From Oopsacas minuta (taxonomy: Eukaryota; Porifera; Hexactinellida; Lyssacinosida; Leucopsacidae): a stretch of DNA of 64,000 bases. The DNA lies in assembly GCA_024704765.1 (NCBI GenBank), contig JAKMXF010000298.1, positions 462,050 to 526,049 of the forward strand. The letters run 5' to 3'. Below are positions 11,107-22,780 of the stretch, one piece after another. The notes under the pieces are model-generated. The model was not told where the DNA came from. It searched no databases and saw only the letters and a program-made list of their open reading frames with translations. Both the position numbers and the translations under genes were made by a program. Every line of letters begins with the position of its first letter. Position 1 is the first letter of the stretch.

Positions 11107-11769
11107 TCAATATACACACTTATTCCTCTGATATCTATAGACAAATAAGTGCTCATTTGCTGCTCTCCTCTCCATCACCAATTCACCTTTAATATCAAAT
11201 CCTTCCAAATACTCTCTCACTTCCTCAGGTTTATTCTGCTTTATAAGCAAAAGATAGAACACACCTGTTGGGGAAAGGAGATTTGGAATTTGAGAGAGAA
11301 GTCTATTCGTAACAACTCTACCGTCAGCACCTCCAGCCCAAGAGGCCTCGATACCACACCCTCCTACCTCAACCTCTGACGTCACTACATAAGGCGGATT
11401 GAATACCAACAAGTCTACAAATTTATGTAACTTCGTGTTTGAGACTAAATCAGTATTAACAATCTGTACAGAACACTTATTGTATTCTGTAGTGTATTTA
11501 GTAGCTAAACAAGCGTAATGGTTAATATCAGTAGCAAAGTATATACAGTTAGGACCAAGCATCCTAGCTAAGAATGTAGTTATTATTCCAGATCCACAAC
11601 CTACTTCAAGACTTATTAAAGGGTTCAATTTATGAATAATAAAGCTGTCTTTCTCAAGTGAATCTAAGAGGAGATAAGTATCTTCTGAGGGAGGGTAGAA
11701 TTTATCTTTTAGCTTGTTTGATTCAGGACCTAGATCTGGAGTGCTAAAGTCAAATGTAGAGCTATTCAT
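11107..11769 (-). CDS. N6AMT1: HemK2-family methyltransferase (N6AMT1 orthologue)
   Basis: SAM-dependent methyltransferase expected to methylate the glutamine of the GGQ motif in release factor eRF1, together with TRMT112. An additional DNA 6mA role reported for the human protein is debated. The 220-residue one-exon protein is close to the human length of 214. N-terminal FYPPSEDTYLLLD is typical of the family, EVGCGSGIIT is the SAM-binding motif I, and VFNPPYV carries the catalytic NPPY signature. It is complete with no lesions. It lies about 430 bp upstream of the NAT10 start on the same strand, so both are separate minus-strand units. Confidence 0.95.
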   Translation of the reverse strand: MNSSTFDFSTPDLGPESNKLKDKFYPPSEDTYLLLDSLEKDSFIIHKLNPLISLEVGCGSGIITTFLARMLGPNCIYFATDINHYACLATKYTTEYNKCSVQIVNTDLVSNTKLHKFVDLLVFNPPYVVTSEVEVGGCGIEASWAGGADGRVVTNRLLSQIPNLLSPTGVFYLLLIKQNKPEEVREYLEGFDIKGELVMERRAANEHLFVYRYQRNKCVY

Positions 11770-12769
11770 TCTAATATTACATTAAATAGCTTGTTTCCCG
11801 TAAATTATCCCTCTCGAAATAATAATATTAATAATGGGAGAAATACCCTAAACAGCTAACTGATTACAGTAGAATTCGGGTAAGAAGTACAGTGTCGTAC
11901 ACTCAGTTAGGTAATACTTCTTTCATCCTAAACTTTTTAGTGTACCTCCTATAGGGAGATTCCTTAATGGCGTGGACGATGTGCGACGTCCGTCCTTCCG
12001 TCCGCGCGGCCGTTCGAAATCTAGCAGTCCAATTTACATGAAAATTGGCATACAATTACATTGTGGGTCGAAGATTTGCACCTCGGGTATGAATTTTTTC
12101 AAAGTGAATATTTGACACCTTTTTGGTGATTGATCATGTTTCACACCTTTCAATGTAAAATACAAAAGCAAGCTAGAGATTAGGTTTCAACATGTTGTCA
12201 GGGGTAATTGGGCGCGTAGAGTCCGATTTTAGAAGTTCAGAGTCTGAAAGTTACAAATTCACAGATTTATCATATGAATAATCATATTTTCACACCTTTT
12301 TGCACATATTTCAAATTGATCTAGAGATTTCGTATAGACAGTGGGGTAATTGTAGGATAATTATTCGGAATTTTACCCATAGGATTTGAGGATATAACAT
12401 GGAATACAGTAGGGGGGACGAATGATACTGATAATACTGAAATATTTATCGGATCCAGGAGCCTAAAATCAGTCTGGTCCGGCATTTGCACGGGGGGTCA
12501 GGGGGACGAGGCGTTACAGTGCTAATATAATACACTTCACCAGAACCAATTTTATGATTTTATTCCTAATTAGCAAAACCCTACAATCTGATTGGCCTAA
12601 AATGAAAAGGTGTGAAAAAGTATGAAAATATGATAATTCATATGATAAATCTGTGAATTTATAACTTCCTGTTCGAATGTGGTCCCGCGATGCCGCACAA
12701 GTTTTCAATTTTTGACAATTCCAGCCCTGTATTTTCTAATTATACAACATATAATATCAAATGGATAAA
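11770..12769. other. Repeat-rich gap between N6AMT1 and EMC5
   Basis: A possible short inverted-repeat element at about 11869-11943 (cagtagaattcgggtaagaa against a related reversed end) is followed by a member of the TCATATGATTAATCAT dispersed family from about 11960, with inverted copies near 12240-12310 and 12600-12675. No gene seen. Confidence 0.5.
11960..12675. repeat. Dispersed repeat family with palindromic TCATATGA(T)TAATCAT core, copy 1
   Basis: Starts with a 'ggcgtggacgatgtgcgac' head and 'ccgtccttccgtcc'. It then has blocks with 'tcacacctttt', 'gagattaggtttcaacatg' and 'acagatttatcatatga'. The last block recurs inverted at the end, giving a palindromic overall layout. Related copies lie at 29225-29420, 38878-38965, 39750-39985, 46640-46945 and 58195-58390. 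Confidence 0.7.
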
Positions 12770-13093
12770 TTAATTAGTATTAATAATTGGATATAGAACT
12801 CTACTTCTGTGATCCAGGTTCTGGAAGGAGGGCCTGTAGCTTAAGCTATCATATGTCACACGATTGAGCTCGTTAACTTTCCTGATGTCTTTAAACTGAG
12901 GGAGACCAGCTGTTATACCAGCTATAGACATAAATAGTCCAAGAATAGTTTCCAGAAGCAGATGAAGAGGTTGTTTAGCGAGAGAGATACTGCTTCTGGA
13001 TATAGATTTATACAGTGTGCAATATTGTATTGTAGAGAAAGTGCTGTGTACTAAAAGTATTAATCCAAACACGAGAACATATCGATGTAACAT
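12770..13093 (-). CDS. EMC5: ER membrane complex subunit 5 / MMGT1
   Basis: Small subunit of the ER membrane complex, which inserts membrane proteins; human MMGT1 was first described as a magnesium transporter. The 107-residue protein has a first membrane segment at about 5-25, where HSTFSTIQY matches the family HAAFSAAQH-like motif. A second lies at about 45-65. Downstream is the conserved FKDI...NELNRVTYDSL and RPSFQNLDHRSRVLY block. Human MMGT1 is 131 residues; the shorter end here lacks only the variable tail. It is divergently arranged with the NHL gene at 13599, sharing a gap of about 505 bp. Confidence 0.88.
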   Translation of the reverse strand: MLHRYVLVFGLILLVHSTFSTIQYCTLYKSISRSSISLAKQPLHLLLETILGLFMSIAGITAGLPQFKDIRKVNELNRVTYDSLSYRPSFQNLDHRSRVLYPIINTN

Positions 13094-13598
13094 TTAGCTA
13101 AAGAAAGATATACAATGAGCTCAATAAATATCCAAAAAATTAGAACTGATTTATAAGAACTCCAAATGAATTCACTAGGTTATGTAATTGGTTTGATTAT
13201 CAATCAATCTGGCATTTTTCGAATGTACAGTGGCCAATTCGGAATACTGATCAATTTCATTTATAATAGTATAGTGGAAAGTCAGGGCAGGGCTAGTGAG
13301 ATTTATGATTTAAAGATGAGGTAAATAGAGGGCGGATTAATAAATAATATTAGTTACAATTTAGTAAGATATAAACTATGTACTAATATTAAACATTTCA
13401 GATATCTGAATGAACTTATAAACCAACAAAGAAAAGTTCGAATCTCGTGGGTGAACTTCGTTACAACAAGACCGATTATATTTACAGAAACTGCTTAATA
13501 GACCCAATTCTATTACACAAGGGATTGTACTAGCTATGCGATGTCCTGTTCTCTAAGTAATGAAATTATATCTGCTCAACTAAGAAATTTACTAAACA
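13094..13598. promoter_or_regulatory. Divergent intergenic region, EMC5 (-) and NHL gene (+)
   Basis: Should hold both promoters because the two start codons face away from each other. No specific motif was identified with confidence. Confidence 0.35.
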
Positions 13599-14810
13599 AT
13601 GGCTGAACTCTATCCAGAAATTCCTCTAGTCATGAACCCGACAGAGGCTCGTATCAATCAGTTGTTCGATCATCTGGTAATCTGCCTCAACAGAAGACGT
13701 GTTAAGCTCATCAGTGAGTTCCGAGAGAGACAGAAAGAGAAAAGCACTGCGCTATCAGAAAGTGATCGAACTATTAGTCAGCTACAAGAATCGAAAGCAA
13801 GCATACAAACCCAGATGAAAGAGAACATGCTTCAGTCCATGAGAGAGAGGATGATTGAGGACATAGACGCTAAACTGAAAGAGCTACGGGTAACAGTGAG
13901 GGAGACAGAGGTGCTGTTTCAGTGTGAGACTCAACAAATAGAGGAGAGTATCTTTGTGTTAGGTCAACTGATAGAGAGGGAGATCATCTCTCCACCAAAC
14001 TATCCCGCCCTCCTACAACCCAGCATATCTGCCGGAAATAGAGGAACAGCTGAAGGAGAACTTGATTTTGCGAGAGGAATAGCTTTTAATGAGAATACAC
14101 AGCTCATCTACGTAGCACATGGTAGTAATTCAGGTCGTATAAGTGTATTTTCTGTTACAGGAGAATTCATTAAAACTGTGTGTGAGGGAATATTTAGGTA
14201 TCCACGAGGCATAGCCATAAGTGGAGAGGATGTATACATTAGTGATGTGTTGTTCCATTGCATATTTCATTATAAGTTACCAAACTTCCGATTGGTAACT
14301 GGTGTAGGCAAAGAGGGGAAAGGTAAAGAAGAGTTCAATTCTCCAAGTGGCCTCACTGTATCTACTGACAGGTCTGTGTTCGTAGCAGATCTAGATAACC
14401 ACAGGATAGTAGTGATGGATGCTAACCTAAAACACCAAAAATTCATCACACACGACACCATGACAGCGCCGCAAGATGTGAAACTACTTGATGATTCAAT
14501 ATATGTTCTGAGTAGTAAAGACAACCACTGTCTACACGTGTTCTCTCCAGCTGGTGAGAAGCTACGCTCTTTCATCACATGCAATCAGTAGAGTAATGCA
14601 CAAGTTAAAGGACCAACCACATTCTGTTTCGCCAAGAAACAGAATATTCTGATCGGAGACTATTCAGATGGAAATATCAAAGTATTCTCTCTAGATGGGG
14701 CGCTACTTCATACACTAGGGGATACTTAAGATGATGGCAAGAGAATAAAACCTATGGGCATAGTAAATTTGGATTACATATTTAGAAACAACGGTTTTCT
14801 AGAAAGTTAA
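13599..14810 (+). pseudogene. Coiled-coil/NHL protein with two in-frame stops near the C-terminus
   Basis: The open frame gives 330 residues to a TAG at 14589. The N-terminal ~125 residues are highly charged and coiled-coil-like. The rest has NHL blades (RYPRGIAISGEDVYISD, FNSPSGLTVSTDRSVFVADL, TAPQDVKLLDDSIYVL). The same frame continues past the TAG with good NHL sequence (GPTTFCFAKKQNILIGDYSD) to a TAA at 14727. It then resumes with KPMGIVNLDYIF to a final TAA at 14808. So the last part of the propeller is separated by two stop codons and no frameshift. It may be a recently inactivated or shortened gene, a polymorphic allele, or, less likely, a readthrough product. It is a paralogue of the gene at 7150-8370. 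Confidence 0.75.
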
Positions 14811-16125
14811 TTAAAGGAAGCATCTAGTAGTGCTCGACAAATTATGTGGTTTGGTAGCTTAGTTTAGTTAAGCCACCAAAACAATTACCTTTTACACAAA
14901 GATCCTATCCTCAGTTTCGGAAATCGAAATAATATAGCCACCGAATATATTTGCGGGCCGGGCCGCGGTTAGAAATTTGAACCGCGTGTAACTCTGATTA
15001 ATGGTATGCTATCTTGAATTCGCAATTCCAGATGTCGCATAAATATGCATTTATCATGTTAACCAAATAAGCAAAGAAAATAAATAAAACTTGACCAAAT
15101 AGGAGAACTCAGATCAGACATACTAGGCTAACAAGTACATTCGGCTAGTACGTACTTTTCTCAAAAATGGATTATCAATTTGGTGCTAATAGTAGAGGAA
15201 AATATTCGGATAAGACGTACTTCGGTTATTACGTACGTATATCAATGATACATGTACTCCATATATGATAATACTGTCGAACCCGTATGTTTTGTCTCCA
15301 AAATGCATGGAAAAAGAGGTAAAAAAAACAGTTTCAACTACTAAACAATTATGCTTCGAGAGTGAAATTCTTAGTCTTCCAATTTTTCATAAAAAAACAA
15401 GTTTCTGAAACTATTTATATATCTGTTTACTTTAGATTCATAAAAACAACAATAAATTTACATATGAGAAACTGCGAAATTCGGAATCAGCATACTTTGT
15501 TACCCCAATGTAGCCGTTAAGAGCAAGTCCAGGACCGTAGCAAGCTCATGACAACTGGTCTGGCCATCGAATATAACTCAACCTGCTCAGCCGCCCATCG
15601 GTAATAGAATTACATTATGATTACAAAAAAAGACGGGATCCGGGTACCCAGGGCTGCAGCCATGAAATCTATACGTATATGTTAAGATTTAAACTATAGT
15701 TTACTTGATATTCATAAAAACAAAATTTACATATGAGAAACTTAAAAATTCGAATTTTGGATTCTACGTACTTTGTTACCTCATTATAGCCGGTAAGAAC
15801 AAGGACGAATTCGATTAGAGTGTGATACTATCTTGCAGAAACTAACTAAATATTTTGTTGGGCAGTCGCGTACGTTCGCAAACTTTATGGTTCATAACAA
15901 TTGTGCATTCCACATGAACTAGCTGAACTCCACACGATGGGCGGAGCTCTATTATTACATCCACGCCTATAGAATTACTGGAGTAGAGCGGGAATCGAGT
16001 GTAATATGATCCATAATACAAACAGGAGTGTCAAAAACAAGTAAGTATATAGTATTACATTGTGCAATAGTAATATACGTATAGACATACATATAAGAGA
16101 TGTGATCATTAATTGAGCTCATTAA
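14811..16125. other. Gene-free stretch with two tandem repeat copies
   Basis: No exon supported. It holds a 'gtcgcataaatatgcattta' repeat near 15028 (related sequences near 31215 and 54545) and two copies of the 'catatgagaaac' repeat (15414-15529, 15695-15806). Confidence 0.5.
15414..15806. repeat. Two copies of the 'cataaaaacaa...catatgagaaac' dispersed repeat
   Basis: Units at about 15414-15529 and 15695-15806 share 'ttcataaaaacaa', 'acatatgagaaac', 'actttgttacc' and a 'tgtagcc/tatagccggtaagaac' end. A third copy lies at 61996-62098. Orientation is the same in all three. Confidence 0.7.
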
Positions 16126-16714
16126 ATGGAGACTGCTAGGTTAATCCCCAATCAAAACGCATATACTCGTCCTGGCCCAGGAGTAATAGGAACTCTGTTC
16201 GGTCCGTATCCTCTCAGAACCGGACCTAATTTCAAACAAGAGGGATACCCAGACTCTGTACAGATGAACAAGGAACCACAGAGAGTAATTTGTCCTACAT
16301 GCAAGATTGAACAGGTAAATAATACAAATAATATGCTAGAAAAGAGTTAACAAGTTCTCTTTGTAAATTCATGTTGGTTTAATGATATAATGTACTTAGG
16401 TAACTATGAAATACCGAACTATAGTCCAAATTGTGCATTTTAGCGAGACACGACACAATCAATATCTACTCAACTATTAGGTATTTAATTTTATCCTCTA
16501 GACAACTGTAATTAGCAAGAAGTCTGGAAAAGCAGTAAACATACTCGCTCAATTCATGATCATCGCTATATTATGGTATACTTGGTTATGGGCTCTCCCA
16601 ATTATCCTTGTCCCAATTGCGTTGGTACCTTACTGTATAAAGAGGTTCTACGACACGCTACATCACTGTCCTGTCTGTAATAAACTAATTGGAAAGAGAC
16701 AGTTTGCTTTCTAG
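16126..16714 (+). CDS. LITAF-domain protein, copy 1 (two exons)
   Basis: Small membrane-associated zinc-binding protein of the LITAF/SIMPLE/CDIP1 family, which acts on late endosomal/lysosomal membranes. Exon 1 is 16126-16314 and exon 2 is 16502-16714 (both end in phase 0; intron GTAAAT...CTCTAG). The protein is 133 residues. A proline-rich N-terminus is followed by the first zinc knuckle VICPTCKIEQ at the end of exon 1. Then come a hydrophobic in-plane membrane segment (WYTWLWALPIILVPIALVPY) and the second knuckle HHCPVCNKLIGK. All four cysteines are present. It is a tandem paralogue of the gene at 17465: the intron sits at the same codon and both second exons are exactly 213 bp. Confidence 0.88.
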
Positions 16715-17464
16715 CGATAAGGATTTCCAAATTACCAAACAAACAAATTATGTTAAAGTCAGACTGGGTACAATTATGACTTATGAGAGATGTTTAGCAA
16801 GACTATCAATATGTGCAAGTTTTGTATTATTATGTAGCAAGGTATACCAGCAGATTTTGATAATATTACCCAAAATTATTCAAAAATACTCTTTATGCTA
16901 GAAATATGCCAGTCATATGCCAGAATTTAAAACATTATGCTTTATTTTATGACAGAAAATTCTTTCTGCTAGAATTATGCTAGACAAGCTAGAAAGTACT
17001 AGTAACAACTCCAGCATTTATCGTATTCATAATTTTTAGTGAAAAGGCCTCACTGAAATCCAAACGATTCATTTGTCAAACTAGATTTATACATCAGTGG
17101 GACCTCGTTAATACGAACACAGTTAATACTTATTTCCGAATAAGACGAACAAATATTTACACATATCCAGGTCCCTATAGTGGATTTCCAATTAGTTTTG
17201 CTCCGGTTAAACGAACTCTATGTAAGGAGAACAAATTTTGACCCTCTGTTGGTGTTCGTATTAACGAGGTTCCGCTGTCTGTATTTTTACACTATAATTG
17301 AGTAACTCAAATATGATAGCATCAATAATATATATGCCCAACCATGGCCGGCGCCGCCTATTTGAGAGAGTGGACTAGTGGGTGTCCGACTCTCAGGACG
17401 CCCACGGTGGCGCTGACCCTGCCAACTAAATTTTTTATTTTGAGCAAGTTGAGTTAGCAGTTCT
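16715..17464. other. Gap between tandem LITAF genes
   Basis: Contains the MITE at 17095-17277 and a stretch of 'atgcta(g)aa/atgccag' words at 16890-17000. No coding exon seen. Confidence 0.5.
17095..17277. mobile_element. MITE with 26-bp terminal inverted repeats (pogo/Tigger-like ends)
   Basis: Left end begins cagtgggacctcgttaatac and the right end, reversed, begins cagcggaacctcgttaatac; both continue gaacac, giving 24 of 26 matching positions. About 183 bp with no coding capacity. The CAGTRG.ACCTCG start recalls Tigger-type mariner relatives. The TA duplication is not clear. Confidence 0.8.
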
Positions 17465-18206
17465 ATGTCACAGCAAAGGAATCAAGTGCCTCGGGGCTAT
17501 GAACGAGGACCACCACCAAATTACACCTCTGTTATGCCAACAGGAAACGAATATGGTTCTTTAGTAGAGCAAATAGGACACAATCCTCAACATATAACTT
17601 GTCCAAATTGTAGAGTTACACAGGTAATGTATACTATCTTATTAATTTATTAATTTTTCGTGGAATTAATTCTGGGCTGGTATCTACATTCTCAACCGTA
17701 TAGTTAGAGCGGTCCGTGCGTAATTTATAAATGTTGGGCGGACTCATGCAACAATGCTAGATCCACTACCCACCAAAGTCGTCAGGCACTAATATTTATC
17801 ATACAGAAATGAATTATATTTATTTGTATCATATGGGAAATATTGGTAGTTCCAATCAGCTCCAGTCTTAAATATCATAGCAAGCTACAACACATTCAAT
17901 ATTATATAATGAGATGGCAAAAAAAACTAGAATTATTTCATATGTATTACATCATTATTGCCCTGAATTTATACTGTTGACTTTATTATTTAGATATCGA
18001 AGATACAAAGAGAAATAGGACCAGGTGCACTACGCTGTACTTTAATCATGTACATAGCGGTGATATGCACTTTGATATTTATATTACCAGTTCTTATTGT
18101 TCCCTTCTTTTGTGTTCCACTCTGTATGAACCGCTACAAACAAACAGAACATGTGTGTCCTTCATGCAATCACATCATTGGCGTATGCCGTATGAAAATA
18201 AAGTAG
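17465..18206 (+). CDS. LITAF-domain protein, copy 2 (two exons)
   Basis: Paralogue of the preceding gene. Exon 1 is 17465-17623 and exon 2 is 17994-18206, phase 0 at the join (GTAATG...ATTTAG). The protein is 123 residues. The N-terminus contains a PPPNY motif of the kind bound by WW domains, common in LITAF proteins. The zinc knuckles are ITCPNCRVTQ and HVCPSCNHIIG, flanking a long hydrophobic segment (about residues 75-100). The cysteines are complete. Likely role: membrane-bound adaptor of the endolysosomal system. It differs clearly in sequence from copy 1, so the duplication is not recent. Confidence 0.87.
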
Positions 18207-19085
18207 TCTATATTTATTATGTGTTTCTGGACATGCTCTTTCTATTTTATATCCTGTTAATGTAAACTTTAACAAATTACTAGTTAATATATTTCAACGA
18301 ATATCAGGCCCTCGGGAGGGCGAGACGCATTTCATTATCATTACCTTATTATTTATGACGTTATTATAATACAAATAGCCATTTAATGGAAAATTGAATG
18401 ACTCTACTTTGAAATATGTAAACTAAAGTAAACGTGTTATATGACTTTTGTGAAGAAAAATCTACTATTCACCTTATATAAGTAAATAAATTGTGTAGTT
18501 GAAACTTGAAAACATTGAGAAAATGGTGAGGTAATGACAATATGCTGAAACAAGTTTCCAACTACAGTGAATTTGCCTTAGTTATTATCGCAGATATCAC
18601 AAAATGAATACAGTAGAACCTCACAAAGTGGGGTAAGACTTCGGGAATACCCACTCCGACAAAGCGAGGGGTACCTAAAAAGGGCCCAAAACAACATCCA
18701 AGCCATTTATTCATTATTAATACCGTTACTCAATTGCCGAATAATAATATCCGAGAGTCGAATAAGAGATAATTATTCGACAGTCGAATAACGATGTTAA
18801 TAACTTTGGGATTTTTCACTGATCTTTACCCCATTTATGAGATATACACCTCTTTAGGAGGTTTGGTCTTCGAAACAGGCCCTTCCTCCATACCAATTTG
18901 TGGGGCACCTACCTTGAAAAGCTCCAGTTCAGCGGTTTTGATTAATTTTACAAGATTTTCTTGTCGAGTTATTTTATAATTTCAAAAGGATTCAGGTTGG
19001 CCCAGGGCTCCTGAAGGACCCATGCTTATATAAAAATAAGAGGCGTCCCACTTCTCTGACGGAGGGGAAGGCTAAAAATACTGAT

Positions 19086-19210
19086 AAAAAGGAGGATAGC
19101 GTCTATCGCAGAAGAGATGCTTATCTGGGAATCGAACCCAGATTCTCACATGAGCAGTGTGTGCGTTATATCCATTAAACTAATAAGCGAAGTAACGATA
19201 GACAAAGCCC
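19086..19210 (-). mobile_element. tRNA-derived SINE, copy 1
   Basis: Reading the minus strand, a tRNA-like head has an A-box-like ttagtttaatgg, a B box ggttcgattcc, a 5-bp T stem (ctggg/cccag), and acceptor-like ends gcttat/ataagc. It is preceded by a shared leader (tttgtctatcgttacttc) and followed by a shared tail (gcgatagacgctatcctcct). A second copy lies at 24159-24283. Because homology runs beyond the tRNA on both sides, this is a SINE rather than a tRNA gene. Confidence 0.75.
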
Positions 19211-20267
19211 CCTACTTATATATAACCTCACAAGCTTATATATATTCCATAACTCTAATCAAAATTCTCTTATGGGTAGATAATATAATTGATACAGTAG
19301 TTAGAGAATATATATTAGATTGAGTATGATGAATGTAGATATAATTTAACAAAAAATATCGACTATAAGAAACATGAATAGTCTCCAGGGGTAACACCCG
19401 GAATTCCAGTGTAAGCGCGTTTTGGAGATATAATGTTCAATTCAGTGATATAGGTCCCCCCCACCCAAACGAAGGTCACCCATATAGAACCTATAGGCTC
19501 AAGGAGATACATAGCTCTATATAGACTTCTCGCTTGTTGACCCAGATACATTCCTTGTACGTGCTCGTTATTAAGAGGTTTCAGTTGTGCCAGAGTAACT
19601 CTCTTGCGAGTTGGTTCAGATTTTTACTGTTTTAGATTATGACTGCCCTCACATGTTGTCCCAGAGGATCTATTTCCGAGATTACATATTCGCAAAAAGT
19701 TTGATGCAAAAAATGAAAACGAAACGAAATCAAATACAAAGAAGAGATTACTGCTACAAATAATTTACATGCAAACGAAGTTAACGAACAGAAATAGTAA
19801 TACAAAGAAAACCCTGCTGCAGCAAATCAAATCGTGCATCAAACATCCGGACAACACCCAGAGGCAAGTCTGATACTAATCCAAACAACATCCTGACTAC
19901 AGTAAGATTCGTTTGCATGTAATCTGTTTGCAAATAAGTAATCTGTCTATTTCCTGCATCGCTAGTAATTTAGTGTACAGGCCCGGTGACCCCCAAAACA
20001 CTAGTGAATTCGGACCATCACGCCCAGAAAACGCTAACGATTTCACCTACGCCGGCCCTATATCGCTAGCGTGAACCACCTGCCCGCATGCAAGCTCCCA
20101 AAACGCGCTTGATCTATGTTTACTGAAATCATCAGTTACTTCATAAGGTGAAATTTACCCTATTTTGAGAACAGCGGACGTGAAGAAGAGAATTCTACTG
20201 AGAATGTATCATCAACAAAACCATATAAATATCATGTGATAAGTCAATGAATTAATGGTACGATTGG

Positions 20268-20393
20268 CAGGATTGCCGCGGGTATGAGAATCATTTACTT
20301 GCTATGGGAATTCCCATATGAGAAAACCCATAGGAATTCCCACAGAAATCCTGTGAGAATGGGAATTGAAATTCCGTACCCATGGCAACCCTG
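20268..20393. mobile_element. Small palindromic MITE with CAGGGTTGCC-type ends
   Basis: Left end caggattgccgcgggta; right end reversed cagggttgccatgggta. The inside is also palindromic (tgggaattccca and similar). Flanking 8-mers acgattgg/acaatggt are similar at five positions, consistent with a decayed hAT-type 8-bp duplication. Related pieces lie at 51272-51872. Confidence 0.65.
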
Positions 20394-21880
20394 ACAATGG
20401 TGGCTATCGGGCTAATAATCTGCAATTTAAAGCGGATCTGATGCTGTCCAGCTTTTATTCAGGTTTGATAGTTCATTTGTGCAGTAATGTCCAATTTTTT
20501 TGTAAAAAAATTGAAAATTCTACTGTGTTTATGCAAAACCCATCTTCTGCTAATTTTGATGAATCACTAGTTTTAAATGTGAAATCATTTTCAGTTTATG
20601 GAATTAAAGTTCCATGCATATTGCATTATTGCTGCCATGTGCCAATTTCGGAAGGGCATTAGAATACTTTTGATTAATCACGTGGTAACATAATTATGAA
20701 TACAACCAATTGATTTTGTATTTTAACAGTTTCTATCAATGAATATTACCTCTTTTGAAACAATTTGGATGATGCAAGTTGGTTTAATAGTCTGATGGTA
20801 TCAACTAGTATCCTGATAGAACAGTAAATGTATAAACACGCTAATTACTAAAATAGGGAAAAACAACAACAAATAATACGAATAATATAAACAAGGGGAT
20901 AGAGAGAATAGAGCCTCTGTAGGTTGTGTTTTCATATAACATTGTTCCGTTAGTTGTGTATATATTCGGTATTCCAGTTTATAGCGATCACAAATAGAGC
21001 TACCAGACTTATCATATGGTAGATTTTCGAATTTTCATCTTGTGTGATTCTAGACAAGATAATATATCCAAATATACGAGTATTAAAATTGGGGGTAAAG
21101 AAACAAGTTATAGTGTATCATTGTCTGGTTGAGAAACTTTTATATAATTCCATACGACATCGCAAATCGGCTAAATTAATTAAATAGTTTACGTTGCAGT
21201 TTTGTAAACTCGAACAGACTATCAGATAACCATTAAGTAAATATAACAACATTCCAATAGGTTCTTCATATTTTATTTAAATATAAATAAGCTCTTGTTG
21301 ACTTATTTTGAAATGGCGTTCGCCTATTCTCCCGTGAATTTTTCACTTCGATAGGGCTGTAATTGGGCTACTCTAGCTATACTAAACTTAGTCATATTGT
21401 AATTACCTATTTTTAGGAGAACAATAACTAGCTAAGTTTGTTTCTAATGAAATTGCCACAAAATACATTAGTTTCCTATAGTATATTATTTCGAAAATAT
21501 TTTCGGATTTAAATTCCTACACATTTCCCAACCTTTTGATAAGAACCCCTTATTAGCCTATATAGACCCCCCTCTATAGATTACAACTTCCCGTGCACCC
21601 TTCAGGAGTCTATGGCCCCTAGGTTGGATCCAGGGTTTATACATAAATTTCTGGACCGTCACTTTTTCTTACCCTGGCTCTCCTGGGATGGCACTTTTTT
21701 GGACGGTGACATATTGATCCTGACTAATTTGAGTCTCATGGCCGGTACTTTTAGGTGCCCGCCAAGCACTTAGATAAACCCCTGGTTGGATCACTATCCT
21801 ACTCTATAAATGAAGGGCGCCCAAATACGAGTTTTCAACACCTTATTTATAATTACACAACATTACCCTGTGTTATTAGC

Positions 21881-22564
21881 ATGTCAGGCCTGAAGCTATT
21901 CACAGACCCCATATCACAGCCATGTAGGGCTGTAATGATTTTACTCGATATCAATAAAATCCAATTCGAAACGGTTCTGATACAAATATTGAAAGGAGAA
22001 CATAAGACTAATCAGGAATTGAAGGCTGTAAATCCGAATTGTTTGATACCTGCATTGCTTGATGGGACTTTTTCACTTTATGAGAGTGGAGCTATTCTTA
22101 GGTATATTTGTAATACTCGGCCTGTTGCAGATAATTGGTATCCTAAGGACCCTAAAATACGCGCTAAAGTTGACCAGTATTTGGACTGGCATCACTCAGC
22201 GATCAGAATATCTACTGTTTGGTTTTTGGCACAGTATGTCTCAAAAAAACCTCCCTCAGACCCTGAGATCGTGAAAGTTAAGGAGAAATTGGTTGCTTCG
22301 CTTACAATCCTAGACAGTCATACTTTGAAAGAGAATAAATTCATTGCTGGAGAAAACATTTCAATCGCTGATTTGCAATTATTGTGTGAACTATCTGAAT
22401 TCTGGATTGTCAACAAAAATATTTACGCTGGATTCCAGAGGATTGAAGAGTGGGTGAAAAATTGTGTCGAGTTGCTAAATCCACATTTCGACCACAATAA
22501 CGCAGCTATTATGCAACTTAAAGAAAGTGGTGCACTTGGTTCCGACCCTGACCCACTCAAGTAA
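21881..22564 (+). CDS. Theta-like glutathione S-transferase, intronless
   Basis: Cytosolic glutathione S-transferase, probably theta class, conjugating glutathione to electrophilic compounds. The frame is open from 21755, but the family-like start MSGLKLFTDPISQPCRAV lies at 21881, giving 227 residues (human GSTT1 is 240). The N-terminal thioredoxin-like domain has the SQPCR start region with the theta-type serine, KGEHKTNQEL, the cis-proline region CLIPALLDG and the ESGAILRY glutathione-binding loop. The C-terminal helical domain includes the FIAGENISIADLQLLCE capping motif. It is complete and without introns, whereas animal GSTT genes usually have several, so retroposition is possible. A poly(A) signal AATAAA is at 22775-22780. 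Confidence 0.92.
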   Translation: MSGLKLFTDPISQPCRAVMILLDINKIQFETVLIQILKGEHKTNQELKAVNPNCLIPALLDGTFSLYESGAILRYICNTRPVADNWYPKDPKIRAKVDQYLDWHHSAIRISTVWFLAQYVSKKPPSDPEIVKVKEKLVASLTILDSHTLKENKFIAGENISIADLQLLCELSEFWIVNKNIYAGFQRIEEWVKNCVELLNPHFDHNNAAIMQLKESGALGSDPDPLK

Positions 22565-22774
22565 CCTTTGTTCAGAAGTTAGTATCCATAGTCCATTTAG
22601 GGATTTATAGAGTTTGCTTCTCTTCTTCAAGCTTTGTATCCATATTTACGTGGATATATTGTATATTGAAACTAAAACTATTTTGTGTTTCAACATGATA
22701 TGACTAGCATGGACAACTCACATACATTCTGGGTTGCTTAATGTGAAACACGAAGGGAGCAAAATCTTATTAAT

Positions 22775-22780
22775 AATAAA
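22775..22780 (+). terminator. Polyadenylation signal AATAAA of the GST gene
   Basis: First AATAAA downstream of the GST stop, about 210 bp away. Cleavage site not determined. Confidence 0.4.

Larger units (their letters stand above)
18207..21880. other. Long gene-free stretch with SINE and MITEs
   Basis: No conserved coding exon found on either strand; open frames up to about 98 codons here match nothing I know. Contents: a CAGTAGAACCTC-type transposon end at 18611, the SINE copy at 19086-19210 and the palindromic element at 20268-20393. The part from 20900 should hold the GST promoter. Confidence 0.5.

Noticed and set aside
19110..19190. Possible functional tRNA gene (minus strand)
   Set aside because: The anticodon arm does not give a proper loop with T at position 33 and a clean 5-bp stem, the acceptor stem is imperfect, and a second copy shares non-tRNA flanks. 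Called a SINE.
20366..20662. 98-codon open frame after the palindromic element
   Set aside because: No recognisable domain, begins inside the MITE, and composition looks random.
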